Assembly: GCF_900101125.1 (NCBI RefSeq)
Contig: NZ_FNFL01000001.1
Coordinates: 124,001 to 188,000, forward strand
Direction of reading: 5' to 3'
Source of the DNA: Sediminibacillus albus
GTDB lineage: Bacteria > Bacillota > Bacilli > Bacillales > Amphibacillaceae
Length of the DNA stretch: 64,000 nucleotides
Positions 46,245 through 54,175 of the stretch are shown here, piece by piece (the stretch's first letter is position 1; each line of letters begins with the position of its first letter). The notes below the pieces were generated by a model. That model was not told the origin of the DNA and did not search any database. It was given only the letters and a program-made list of their open reading frames with translations. The translations under genes and the position numbers were made by a program.

Positions 46245-46565
46245 ATGGGATATGCATTAAAAGAAACCAACACGGCCAAAAACGGCGTGTCAAAACAGGC
46301 GTTCGAAAAAGCTTACATCGACCTTACGGATCGAATGAGACTGATTGACCAAAAGCTGGCTACAAAAGCTGACGAAGTTGTTTTAACGTTAACCTTATCC
46401 CACAGGCAAGAGATAGAAGAATTACAAACAGAAGTGTTAAAGCTCCATGAGGAATTGAAAAAACTTAAAAGCAAAAAAGAGGTACACAAAGCTGAAACTT
46501 ATTATGCTGTAAAGACCTCCCTTTTCCGAGGCTTGTTTAAAAGAATGCAATTATCCCGCAAATAA
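46245..46565 (+). CDS. Coiled-coil protein of unknown function
   Basis: A 106-residue, highly charged protein. Residues about 45-80 (LTLSHRQEIEELQTEVLKLH...) give a strong heptad pattern of a coiled coil; the C-terminus LFRGLFKRMQLSRK is basic and amphipathic, so membrane contact is possible. I do not recognise the family. ATG 46245 follows AAGGAGAG. It precedes yppE. Confidence 0.7.
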   Translation: MGYALKETNTAKNGVSKQAFEKAYIDLTDRMRLIDQKLATKADEVVLTLTLSHRQEIEELQTEVLKLHEELKKLKSKKEVHKAETYYAVKTSLFRGLFKRMQLSRK

Positions 46566-46598
46566 TGGTAAAGTAGAGGGGAAAGGCGGGAATGCAAC

Positions 46599-46964
46599 AT
46601 GGAATTAAAGACGATAACTGAACAATTAAAACAGGAAATCACAAAGTTGAAAAACAGGTTTGAGACGAACGAGAAGCCTGAAGACCGCCGGGATCGTGAA
46701 TTCTTTAATTTTGTTAAAGAAGAAACAACTCCGATCCATTCTTTAGTTCAGGAATGGGAAAAGCAGGCGTCCCTATTTGTGAAAAACAAACAGGTTTCCG
46801 TCCATCCTCAACAAGTTGCTTCAACATCCGATAATCTGCAAATCCTGTTATTGAATAGTTATTATATAGACACACCAAGGAAACGTTATATGGAGATGTA
46901 CCATTCCATTCATTATGTCTTGGATCAACTGTTGAGCGATATCGAGAAATCCGATGTTAATTGA
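46599..46964 (+). CDS. yppE: DUF1798 protein YppE
   Basis: A 121-residue helical protein matching YppE (DUF1798): FFNFVKEETTPIHSLVQEW and the C-terminal helix RYMEMYHSIHYVLDQLLSDI are the recurrent segments. Function unknown. The gene starts 33 bases after the coiled-coil gene and is in the yppC-yppE neighbourhood as in B. subtilis. Confidence 0.8.
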   Translation: MELKTITEQLKQEITKLKNRFETNEKPEDRRDREFFNFVKEETTPIHSLVQEWEKQASLFVKNKQVSVHPQQVASTSDNLQILLLNSYYIDTPRKRYMEMYHSIHYVLDQLLSDIEKSDVN

Positions 46965-47009
46965 CTGCGCCTTTTCAACGATTGGTTTATCCATAAAGGA
47001 GTGCAAGCC

Positions 47010-47038
47010 TTTACAAGCTGGAATTTTTCTTTTATAAT
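47010..47038 (+). promoter_or_regulatory. Sigma-A promoter of cdd
   Basis: TTTACA at 47010-47015, a 17-base spacer, and a perfect TATAAT at 47033-47038, about 34 bases before the cdd start. Confidence 0.75.
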
Positions 47039-47071
47039 AATCTTCCCCCTTTAAAGAAAGGATGCAAAACT

Positions 47072-47479
47072 ATGGATAAAAATAATCTGTTCGAAAAAGC
47101 TAAAGAAATTAGAGAAAGGGCTTATACTCCGTATTCTAAATTTCCTGTAGGAGCTGCTCTTTTGACGAAGTCAGGAAAAGTATACCAGGGATGCAATATT
47201 GAAAATGCCGCTTATCCTGTGAGTCTTTGTGCTGAAAGAGTCGCTATTTTCAAAGCGATCTCTGATGGGGCCACTGATTTTGCTGAAATGGCAGTTGTTG
47301 CGGATACAGGCAGGCCAGTACCACCTTGTGGGTCATGCCGGCAAGTAATGAGCGAATTCTTCGATAAAAAAATGAATATACATATTGGAAATCTTTCCGA
47401 TCAAAGTAAAACAATGACAATGGAGGAGTTATTGCCATTCTCTTTTGAGCCTGCAGACCTACCGAAGGATAAAAATTAA
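47072..47479 (+). CDS. cdd: Cytidine deaminase
   Basis: Cdd deaminates (deoxy)cytidine to (deoxy)uridine for pyrimidine salvage. The 135-residue tetrameric type has YTPYSKFPVGAALLT (near 17-31), CNIENAAYPVSLCAERVA with the catalytic glutamate and first zinc cysteine, and PCGSCRQVMSEF with the other two zinc cysteines. It has its own promoter and terminator. In B. subtilis cdd lies elsewhere (near era), so this location is different. Confidence 0.95.
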   Translation: MDKNNLFEKAKEIRERAYTPYSKFPVGAALLTKSGKVYQGCNIENAAYPVSLCAERVAIFKAISDGATDFAEMAVVADTGRPVPPCGSCRQVMSEFFDKKMNIHIGNLSDQSKTMTMEELLPFSFEPADLPKDKN

Positions 47480-47492
47480 TTACTTTCCACAA

Positions 47493-47527
47493 GGAAACCC
47501 TGTGTTCATTTTACACAGGGTTTTTCC
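47493..47527 (+). terminator. Terminator of cdd
   Basis: AAACCCTGTGT at 47495-47505 is the complement of ACACAGGGTTT at 47513-47523, followed by TTCC. Confidence 0.85.
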
Positions 47528-47568
47528 GTTATCAAGATATTTATAACAAAATTAGGTTGTTGTCTCAG

Positions 47569-47596
47569 ACATGTCTTAGCCTCTTATCATAGGTTA
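47569..47596 (+). promoter_or_regulatory. Sigma-K-type promoter of cotD
   Basis: AC at 47569-47570 and CATAGGTTA at 47588-47596 fit the late mother-cell sigma-K consensus (AC, about 17 bases, CATANNNTA). B. subtilis cotD is a sigma-K gene. Confidence 0.65.
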
Positions 47597-47615
47597 TTAG
47601 TGAACCTATCATAAG
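47583..47615. promoter_or_regulatory. Inverted repeat over the cotD -10
   Basis: CTTATCATAGGTT at 47583-47595 and AACCTATCATAAG at 47603-47615 form a 13-base inverted repeat with one mismatch. The left half includes the sigma-K -10. It may be an operator or, in the RNA, a 5' hairpin just upstream of the ribosome site. Confidence 0.6.
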
Positions 47616-47629
47616 AAAGGAGACAAATT

Positions 47630-48043
47630 ATGAGACATCATCATGGCCCGCACTGCGGATGCCCTAACCCAGTGGTTTATCCGACAAAAGAGAACGTCAT
47701 CCACAATTGCAGCGAGCAAACGATTGATCATATTCATCCATCGCATACAACAATAATGAATCACCATCTGGTGAAAAATAATCATGTGTACCCTCACTCT
47801 ACATCTGTTGCAAATACAGTGGACAGTGTAGACGTATATGGCGGTTCATTCAATGTACCAGGAAACCAAGTAGCAGGTGCTGCGACTCCTCCTGGCGGTC
47901 CTGGTTATCCCGGCGGAATGGGACCTGGGGGACCAGGCAATTCAGTAGCTGGAGCTACGACACCCGGCGGACCTGGCATGGGACCGGGTTTCGCTCCTCC
48001 TCATGGAATGAAAGGATGGAAAAAACCGAATAAATGGTGCTAA
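47630..48043 (+). CDS. cotD: Spore coat protein CotD
   Basis: A 137-residue inner-coat protein. The N-terminus MRHHHGPHCGCPNPVVYPTK is the CotD signature, followed by a His-rich middle (HIHPSHTTIMNHH...). The last 55 residues are Gly/Pro-rich with near repeats of NQVAGAATPPGGPG and NSVAGATTPGGPG, longer than in B. subtilis CotD. A strong site, GAAAGGAGAC, precedes ATG 47630. It is a single gene with a sigma-K promoter and a terminator. Confidence 0.92.
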   Translation: MRHHHGPHCGCPNPVVYPTKENVIHNCSEQTIDHIHPSHTTIMNHHLVKNNHVYPHSTSVANTVDSVDVYGGSFNVPGNQVAGAATPPGGPGYPGGMGPGGPGNSVAGATTPGGPGMGPGFAPPHGMKGWKKPNKWC

Positions 48044-48049
48044 CAAACG

Positions 48050-48092
48050 TAAAGAGCTGGCTTCATCGCAGGTCAGCCAGCTCTTTATATTT
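48050..48092 (+). terminator. Terminator of cotD
   Basis: AAAGAGCTGGCT at 48051-48062 pairs with AGCCAGCTCTTT at 48075-48086, followed by ATATTTTC. Confidence 0.8.
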
Positions 48093-48136
48093 TCTTTTAC
48101 AGCAAATGAAATACATAACAGGCGAGGTGGATACAT

Positions 48137-48697
48137 ATGGATGTACTAGCTGTCACTGGATATAAACCAATGGAGATGAACATTTTTAAAGAGGACGACC
48201 CTAAAATTGCGTATATTAAAGCCGCTATTCAAAAGAAGATAATCGCTTTTATCGAGGAAGGATTAGAGTGGGTATTGATTTCTGGACAGATGGGGGTGGA
48301 ATTATGGACAGGCGAGGTAATTATTGAATTACAAGAAGCATACAATATAAAGCTTGGCATCATTCCTCCTTTTCAAAACCAAGAAAGCCGCTGGCCGGAA
48401 GCAATCCAACACAAATATCAGGAATTGACCAGCTGTGCCGATTTTTTTCAGCCGCTTTATCAAAGCGAGTACAAAGGGCCCTTTCAGTTTAAAGCAAAAA
48501 ATAAATGGCTGGTTGAAAAAAGTAATGGATGTCTTATCTTACTTGACAGCGAATACCCGGGAAGCTGTCGTTTTTATCACGAAGAAGCACAGCTGGCCAA
48601 CCAATCAAACGGTTATCCTATCTATTTGATAACGCCAATGGATTTAGATGATGTCGTTCAAGAACTGCAAATGGAGGATCCTGATTACTGGTCATAA
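48137..48697 (+). CDS. ypsA: SLOG-fold protein YpsA (DUF1273)
   Basis: A 186-residue Rossmann-like SLOG-superfamily protein. VTGYKPMEMNIFKEDDPK at the start and the glycine/glutamine-rich LISGQMGVELWTGEV (near 52-66) form the predicted nucleotide-binding site. YpsA is conserved upstream of gpsB, and in B. subtilis and Staphylococcus it has been linked to division and stress. The start ATG 48137 follows GCGAGGTGG. Confidence 0.88.
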   Translation: MDVLAVTGYKPMEMNIFKEDDPKIAYIKAAIQKKIIAFIEEGLEWVLISGQMGVELWTGEVIIELQEAYNIKLGIIPPFQNQESRWPEAIQHKYQELTSCADFFQPLYQSEYKGPFQFKAKNKWLVEKSNGCLILLDSEYPGSCRFYHEEAQLANQSNGYPIYLITPMDLDDVVQELQMEDPDYWS

Positions 48698-48719
48698 CGA
48701 TGAACAGGAAAAAAAGGAA

Positions 48720-48728
48720 TGGTATAAT
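48720..48728 (+). promoter_or_regulatory. Extended -10 promoter candidate for gpsB
   Basis: TGGTATAAT at 48720-48728, a perfect extended -10 about 105 bases before gpsB. A TTGACA at 48769-48774 further down lacks a convincing -10. Confidence 0.4.
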
Positions 48729-48832
48729 TAGAAATAGGGAAAAGGGAAATGGACACCGGAAGTAAAAATTGACATTCGATCAATGTTTTGAAAAAATAAG
48801 AAATAAGTTGTACGAGATATGAGGTGATATTA

Positions 48833-49138
48833 ATGGGCTTAGATCGTATTCAATTGTCAGGAAAAGATATATTAGAGAAAAACTTCAAAACAGCCATGAG
48901 GGGATACAATCAGGAAGAAGTAGATGAATATCTTGATACCATCATTCAGGACTATGAGGCTTATCAACAGGAAATTGAACGTTTAAGACAAGAGAACGAA
49001 CGGTTGAAAAGACAGTCGGATCCATCAAGAACAAGAACAGCGCCGACAAACCACCAGGTGAACTATGATATCTTGAAACGCGTATCTAATTTAGAAAAAG
49101 CTGTTTTCGGAAAAAAATATGCAGACGCAGATTCCTAA
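48833..49138 (+). CDS. gpsB: Cell-division regulator GpsB
   Basis: GpsB shuttles PBP1 (PonA) between side wall and septum. The 101-residue DivIVA-like protein has the N-terminal [25 protein letters not shown] (in two segments), which contacts PBP tails, a coiled coil (about 37-65), and a C-terminal trimer domain ([16 protein letters not shown]). ATG 48833 follows GAGGTGA. It is close to ponA and ypsA, its functional neighbours. Confidence 0.94.
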   Translation: MGLDRIQLSGKDILEKNFKTAMRGYNQEEVDEYLDTIIQDYEAYQQEIERLRQENERLKRQSDPSRTRTAPTNHQVNYDILKRVSNLEKAVFGKKYADADS

Positions 49139-49205
49139 TCTATTTAATTTCCTTTGATTACCAATGCACAGCAGAGCAGTACATGTTATAATTGGTTTTG
49201 TCGCA

Positions 49206-49234
49206 TTGACTTAAGTTAAAGATGATATTACAAT
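49206..49234 (+). promoter_or_regulatory. Sigma-A promoter of rnpB
   Basis: TTGACT at 49206-49211, 17 bases, TACAAT at 49229-49234. The predicted start falls at the RNA 5' end. Confidence 0.75.
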
Positions 49235-49243
49235 AGATTAGCA

Positions 49244-49652
49244 ATTAAATGAATGTTTGAGTAATCGCTGCACATTCTTTTTGTGTAGAGGAAAGTCCAT
49301 GCTCACACAGGCTGAGATGCTTGTAGTGTTCGTGCTTGACGAATTCATAAGTCAAGGTAATCCTTTTTAGGATTAACGGCAGGGAAGATGCCTAAGTCCA
49401 ACGGATATGGTATCGCAACCTTGAAAGTGCCACAGTGACGTAGTCAGGCGGGAAACCGCCTGAGTGGAACGAGGTAAACCCCGCGAGTGAGCAACCCAAA
49501 TATTGGTAGGGGCATCCTTCATTAGGGAATTCAACCGAAAGAGGGCCAAGCTTTTGCTTGGAGATAGATGATTACTACTTGCGTACGAGGTTGACCACCG
49601 ATGGCAGTACAATAGTACAGAACATGGCTTACAAAACATTCATTGGTCGTTG
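49244..49652 (+). ncRNA. rnpB: RNase P RNA, B type
   Basis: The catalytic RNA of RNase P, which trims tRNA 5' ends. It has the CR-I segment GAGGAAAGTCCATGCTC at 49288-49304, the CR-IV/V regions GAAAGTGCCACAGTGACG and GTGGAACGAGGTAAACCCC, and the 3' ACATGGCTTACA. P1 pairs AATGAATGTTT (49248-49258) with AAACATTCATT near 49634-49644. Domain order and P10.1/P15.1 features fit the Bacillus B type. The ends are estimated to within a few bases. Confidence 0.95.
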
Positions 49653-49670
49653 CTTATATTTATGAAAACA

Positions 49671-49714
49671 GCAACCCTTTCTAACAGCAGGCGTGTTAGA
49701 AAGGGTTTTTTATT
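49671..49714 (+). terminator. Terminator of rnpB
   Basis: AACCCTTTCTAACA at 49673-49686 pairs exactly with TGTTAGAAAGGGTT at 49694-49707, followed by TTTTATTT. Confidence 0.9.
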
Positions 49715-49765
49715 TACATACTAAAAGCAAACAAAAAAGCTATAGTCAGGAAAGGATATATGTAT

Positions 49766-50890
49766 ATGGAACAAGTAACATTGATAGCAACTGCCGCTAT
49801 GGGACTTGAAGCACTGGTGGCAAGTGAAGTGAAGGACCTGGGATATAGGGAAGTAAGTGTGGAGAATGGACGTGTGACATTCAAGGCAAGTGTTTCCGCG
49901 ATTCCTAGGTGCAACCTTTGGTTAAGGACAGCCGACAGAATTAAGGTGCTTGTTGGAGAATTTGAAGCAAAAACGTTTGATCAATTATTTGAAAATACAA
50001 AAGCACTTCCGTGGGAAGATTTTATACCGGAAGACGGAGAATTTCCGGTCATCGGAAAATCGGTAAAATCAACTTTGTATAGTGTTTCTGACTGCCAGGC
50101 AATCGTCAAGAAGTCCGTTGCAGAACGATTGAAACAGAAATACGGTGTTGCCTCGTGGCTTGAAGAAACCGGGACGTTTTTCCGAATCGAAATTGCTATC
50201 CATAAGGACAGGGCTACTTTGTCTATCGATGCATCAGGCAGCGGATTGCATAAACGGGGCTATCGAATCGGACAGGGGGATGCGCCTTTAAAAGAAACAT
50301 TGGCAGCCGCGTTAATCAAATTAACCAATTGGAAGCCAGACCGGCCATTCGCAGACCCATTTTGCGGCTCAGGAACCATTCCGATTGAAGCTGCTCTTAT
50401 TGGCCAAAATATTGCCCCAGGCTTTAATAGAGAGTTTTCTTCAGAGGATTGGAGATGGATTGGCTCAAGCTTATGGGAGAACGCCCGCGAGGAAGCCGAA
50501 GACCTTGCCAACTATGATCAGCCTTTAAATATAACTGGCTCGGATATTGACCACCGGATGATTAATATTGCTAAGGACAACGCGATGGAAGCTGGTCTCG
50601 GAGATTTGGTTACTTGGAAGCAAATGCAGGCAAAGGATTTCCATAGCAATCAAGAAAAGGGTTATCTAGTGGGAAATCCGCCATATGGTGAAAGAATCGG
50701 TGATAAAAAAGAAGTAGAAAAGATGTACAAAGACTTTGGAGAGGTGATGAAGCGTTATCCATCCTGGAGTGTCTACATCTTAACCTCCAATGAACAATTT
50801 GAACAAGTATATGGAAAGAAGGCTTCGAAAAAACGAAAGCTGTTTAATGGGTTTATTAAAACCGATTATTATCAATTCTTTGGTAAATAG
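49766..50890 (+). CDS. ypsC: THUMP-domain rRNA guanine-N2-methyltransferase
   Basis: A 374-residue RlmK/L-type methyltransferase, likely acting on 23S rRNA. It has an N-terminal THUMP domain (about 40-155) and a C-terminal Rossmann domain with FADPFCGSGTIPIEAA (SAM site, near 193-208), GSDIDHRMI, and the catalytic NPPY in LVGNPPYGERI. It follows rnpB as ypsC does in B. subtilis. ATG 49766 has better spacing to AGGAAAGGA than ATG 49760. Confidence 0.92.
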   Translation: MEQVTLIATAAMGLEALVASEVKDLGYREVSVENGRVTFKASVSAIPRCNLWLRTADRIKVLVGEFEAKTFDQLFENTKALPWEDFIPEDGEFPVIGKSVKSTLYSVSDCQAIVKKSVAERLKQKYGVASWLEETGTFFRIEIAIHKDRATLSIDASGSGLHKRGYRIGQGDAPLKETLAAALIKLTNWKPDRPFADPFCGSGTIPIEAALIGQNIAPGFNREFSSEDWRWIGSSLWENAREEAEDLANYDQPLNITGSDIDHRMINIAKDNAMEAGLGDLVTWKQMQAKDFHSNQEKGYLVGNPPYGERIGDKKEVEKMYKDFGEVMKRYPSWSVYILTSNEQFEQVYGKKASKKRKLFNGFIKTDYYQFFGK

Positions 50891-50900
50891 GGGGATGCAG

Positions 50901-52403
50901 ATGGCAGAATACAATTTACAAGCAGAACGTGAGTTTCGCGGCTTACTAAAAGAACGGCAAGCTTACGAGGAAGCATTAGCGTTAATCCAATGGGATTTGC
51001 GGACAAAGATACCTGCAAAGGGTGCCGATCAGCGATCAGAAGTGATCGGTTTCCTTTCGCAAAAATCTTACCAGCTATCTACCTCTGACAGAATGAAACA
51101 CTATATTGATACCCTTAAAAGCCGGCCGAGTAATGAGAACATTAAACGGTCTTTGGAGGAATGTGAAGAAGAATATAATCGAAATAGAAAAATTCCTGAA
51201 CAGGAATTTAAAGAATTTACGATGCTGCAATCCAAATCGGAAACGGTCTGGCAAAAGGCTAGGGAGGCAGGGGACTTTAAACTTTTACAGCCTTATTTGG
51301 AAAAGCTTGTAGACTACAATATAAAATTCGCTGAGTATTGGGGCTATGAAAAGAACCGGTATGACGCCTTGCTGCAGATCTATGAACCCGGGGTGACTAC
51401 GGAGTTATTGGACGACGTTTTTCAAAAACTGCGAACGTCACTGACAGATTTAGTTGAAAAGGTAAACCAAGCAAAGCAAAAACCTGATTCTGCGATATTA
51501 CAGAAGCATTTTCCTAAATCCGGTCAGGAAAAATTCACAACAGAAATTTTAAAACGAATGGGATACGATTTCGAGGCAGGACGACTGGATGAAACGATTC
51601 ACCCATTTGCTATCGCCTTAAACCCCCAGGATGTCAGGGTAACCACAAGATATGATGAAGAAGACTTCCGCATGGCAGTCTTTGGGACAATCCATGAAGG
51701 CGGACATGCCTTGTACGAGCAAAATATCAATGAAGAATTGGCTCTAACCCCACTGGCTACAGGTACTTCGATGGGTATGCATGAATCTCAATCATTGTTC
51801 TGGGAAAATTTCGTAGCAAGAAGCGAAGCTTTCTGGATAAATCATTATCCTTTATTTCAATCGATGGCACCCGAGCCATTTAAAGAGATTGCGTTTAGTG
51901 ATTTTTATAAAGCAGTTAACGAAGTAAAGCCTTCGCTCATAAGAATTGAAGCAGACGAAATGACTTACTCGCTTCATATCATGATTAGATATGAATTGGA
52001 AAAGGCCTTAATAAACGAAGAGATTGAAGTAAAAGACCTTCCGGAGCTATGGAATCAAAAAATGGAAGCTTATTTAAAAGTAAGGCCGAAGTCGGACCGG
52101 GAAGGCGTTTTGCAGGATATTCACTGGTCTGCAGGTGATTTTGGCTATTTTCCCTCCTATGCATTAGGTTATATGTATGCTGCTCAATTCCATCAATCGT
52201 TGAATAAAGAGATGGACGTTGATGAGGCGGTCAGAAGCGGTGATTTTGGAAAAATAAAACATTGGTTAACTGAAAATATCCACCAACACGGTAAATTGAA
52301 AAGACCATTGGAAATATTGAAAGAGGTAACAAACGAAGGGTTGAATCCTGAATATTTAGTAAATCATTTAAAAGAGAAATATTCAAAAATCTATCGAATG
52401 TAA
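50901..52403 (+). CDS. ypwA: M32 carboxypeptidase (Taq type)
   Basis: A 500-residue metallocarboxypeptidase of family M32. The zinc motif is HEGGH in IHEGGHALYEQ (near 258), the third ligand lies in MGMHESQSLFWENF, and HPFAIALNPQDVRVTTRY is another family block. It removes C-terminal residues from peptides in the cytosol. The frame is open into ypsC; the start ATG 50901 follows TAGGGGG just behind the ypsC stop. Confidence 0.94.
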   Translation: MAEYNLQAEREFRGLLKERQAYEEALALIQWDLRTKIPAKGADQRSEVIGFLSQKSYQLSTSDRMKHYIDTLKSRPSNENIKRSLEECEEEYNRNRKIPEQEFKEFTMLQSKSETVWQKAREAGDFKLLQPYLEKLVDYNIKFAEYWGYEKNRYDALLQIYEPGVTTELLDDVFQKLRTSLTDLVEKVNQAKQKPDSAILQKHFPKSGQEKFTTEILKRMGYDFEAGRLDETIHPFAIALNPQDVRVTTRYDEEDFRMAVFGTIHEGGHALYEQNINEELALTPLATGTSMGMHESQSLFWENFVARSEAFWINHYPLFQSMAPEPFKEIAFSDFYKAVNEVKPSLIRIEADEMTYSLHIMIRYELEKALINEEIEVKDLPELWNQKMEAYLKVRPKSDREGVLQDIHWSAGDFGYFPSYALGYMYAAQFHQSLNKEMDVDEAVRSGDFGKIKHWLTENIHQHGKLKRPLEILKEVTNEGLNPEYLVNHLKEKYSKIYRM

Positions 52404-52409
52404 GAAGAA

Positions 52410-52437
52410 GAGCACATGCCGTTTTCAGCATGTGCTC
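52410..52437 (+). terminator. Hairpin after ypwA
   Basis: GAGCACATGC at 52410-52419 pairs with GCATGTGCTC at 52428-52437. The T-run is weak (GATGTTT). Confidence 0.5.
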
Positions 52438-52498
52438 GATGTTTACCCTATGATAGCCCAGGCATGGTGTCTGCTAGAATAAAAGCTGCTCACTCATG

Positions 52499-53068
52499 TT
52501 AGCTTAAAGCATCGGCCATATTTGGAGCAAACATGTCTTCGCCTTCATAAATATCTGTGATTGAGCTTTGGAAGTTGTCCCATTTTTCCTGGGCAGCAGT
52601 AAAGTCAGGCTCTAAAGCTGATTCTTCTATTGCGGCCTCTGCTTCACTATAATACTCGGCAAGAATAGCAATTGCCTGCTCATAACGTTCCTTAATATCT
52701 TCTGGCACATTTGCTTCTATCTTGTAGCCATCCAATTCAGATTGCGCTTCCCCAGCAGCGGTCAAAGCTTCATCAGCAGCCTTCTGAATATCTTCATCAG
52801 TTGCTTCTTCATCTGCTAAGCTTGCCTGATAGGCATTAATTTTTTGCTGATAAGGGCTGATTTTGCTCGTGAAGTCCATTTGAGCGCTAAGCAATTCTTT
52901 CTTTACTTCTGCGTTATCTGATGATTCCTCTTCCTTCTTGCTTTGTTCATCCGTGCTTTGTTCTTCGCTATTGTCGTCGCCATTGGTTTCTTCATCTGTT
53001 TCGGATTGAGAGCAGCCAGCGATAACTAATGCGGAAATAAGCCCTAATGATAGTAAAAACTTTTTCAT
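52499..53068 (-). CDS. Acidic lipoprotein of unknown function
   Basis: A 189-residue predicted lipoprotein: KKFLLSLGLISALVIAGC ends in the lipobox, then a Glu/Asp/Ser-rich linker of about 40 residues leads to a helical domain (about 60-189, with long amphipathic helices such as EDIKERYEQAIAILAEYYSE). I do not recognise the family; the layout resembles secreted DUF-type helical lipoproteins of bacilli. ATG at 53068 follows AGGGGGT on the minus strand. Confidence 0.75.
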   Translation of the reverse strand: MKKFLLSLGLISALVIAGCSQSETDEETNGDDNSEEQSTDEQSKKEEESSDNAEVKKELLSAQMDFTSKISPYQQKINAYQASLADEEATDEDIQKAADEALTAAGEAQSELDGYKIEANVPEDIKERYEQAIAILAEYYSEAEAAIEESALEPDFTAAQEKWDNFQSSITDIYEGEDMFAPNMADALS

Positions 53069-53207
53069 TCGATAACCCCCTGTTAGAATATTATGTATAA
53101 TCATCAAATAGTAGTTTAGTACTGAATCGACAAAAAGTAAACAATTTGGAGAAATGTTTTAATTATCAAAATAATATAAATTTTCCCATACGAACAGGAG
53201 TGAAGCA

Positions 53208-53975
53208 ATGTATTTACCAAGTTTTAAATTAGAGGATAAGTTAGCCGTAATCACTGGAGCAACGAAGGGGATTGGAAAAGCGATCGCTTTAGCCTATGCT
53301 GAATCTGGAGCAGACGTAGTGCTGATTTCCCGGACTAGACATTCACTGGAAGCGCTCAAAGAGGAAATAGAAGTCAGTGGCAGAAAGGCTTATATCATTT
53401 GTGAAGATGTGAAGGACTATACGGCTATTATTAGTCAATTGGACAAGCAGATTGGACAGCGGAAGATAGATGTCTGGGTCAATAACGCAGGCATTAATAT
53501 AAGAAGTGAAGCATTGGAAGTTACTGAGGAGGAAATGGATCAAATTATCGGGGTAAACATGAAGAGTTCTTTTTTCCTGGCCCAAGCTGCTGCTAAACGG
53601 ATGAAGAAACACAATCAGGGGAAAATTATCAATATATCCTCTGTCGGCGGTCATGTTGCTCTGAGGACAGGAGTAGTGTATGCCATGACGAAAAGCGCCC
53701 TCATCCAGATGACCAAAAACCTGGCGATGGAATGGGGAAAGTATGGGATTAATGTCAATGCAATTGGTCCTTGGTATTTTCCAACTGCATTAACAGAAGA
53801 ACTGTTGAAAGACGAAGATTATGTGGCTGATATCTTAGCTAGAACTCCTCTGAAGCGGATCGGAAAGCTGGAAGAGCTAGCAGGGACAGCTGTGTTTCTT
53901 GCTTCCGATGCCAGCAATTACATAACAGGGCAGACGTTGTTTGTCGATGGAGGAATGACAATTTATGGCTTCTAA
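53208..53975 (+). CDS. Short-chain dehydrogenase/reductase
   Basis: A 255-residue NAD(P)-dependent SDR. TGATKGIGKAIA (near 17-28) is the cofactor loop, NNAGIN the strand-4 motif, and S-x12-Y-x3-K is seen as SSVGGHVALRTGVVYAMTK. LFVDGGMTIYGF ends the chain. It is closest in feel to the gluconate/2-deoxy-D-gluconate dehydrogenase and FabG groups; the substrate cannot be read from sequence. It stands alone between the lipoprotein and bpsA. Confidence 0.85.
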   Translation: MYLPSFKLEDKLAVITGATKGIGKAIALAYAESGADVVLISRTRHSLEALKEEIEVSGRKAYIICEDVKDYTAIISQLDKQIGQRKIDVWVNNAGINIRSEALEVTEEEMDQIIGVNMKSSFFLAQAAAKRMKKHNQGKIINISSVGGHVALRTGVVYAMTKSALIQMTKNLAMEWGKYGINVNAIGPWYFPTALTEELLKDEDYVADILARTPLKRIGKLEELAGTAVFLASDASNYITGQTLFVDGGMTIYGF

Positions 53976-54175
53976 TAGCTTATCCTTGAAATTCCTGCGT
54001 TGATTATAGCGGAGAGCCCGCTTATTAGACCATGCTTGGTTTTTTTGCTCAGGTTAGGAAATCCTATATATCTAATGGAAACAGCTTTGTTTTTTAGCTT
54101 AGCAAGTAGGGAAGAAGGAAGTATACAACTATTTTTTCTGCTAATTATTATGATATAAAAAGAGAAGGTGGATAT

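Noticed and set aside
54026-54047. Hairpin with T-run after the SDR gene
   Set aside because: The stem is only four base pairs (ACCA/TGGT), too weak to call a terminator.
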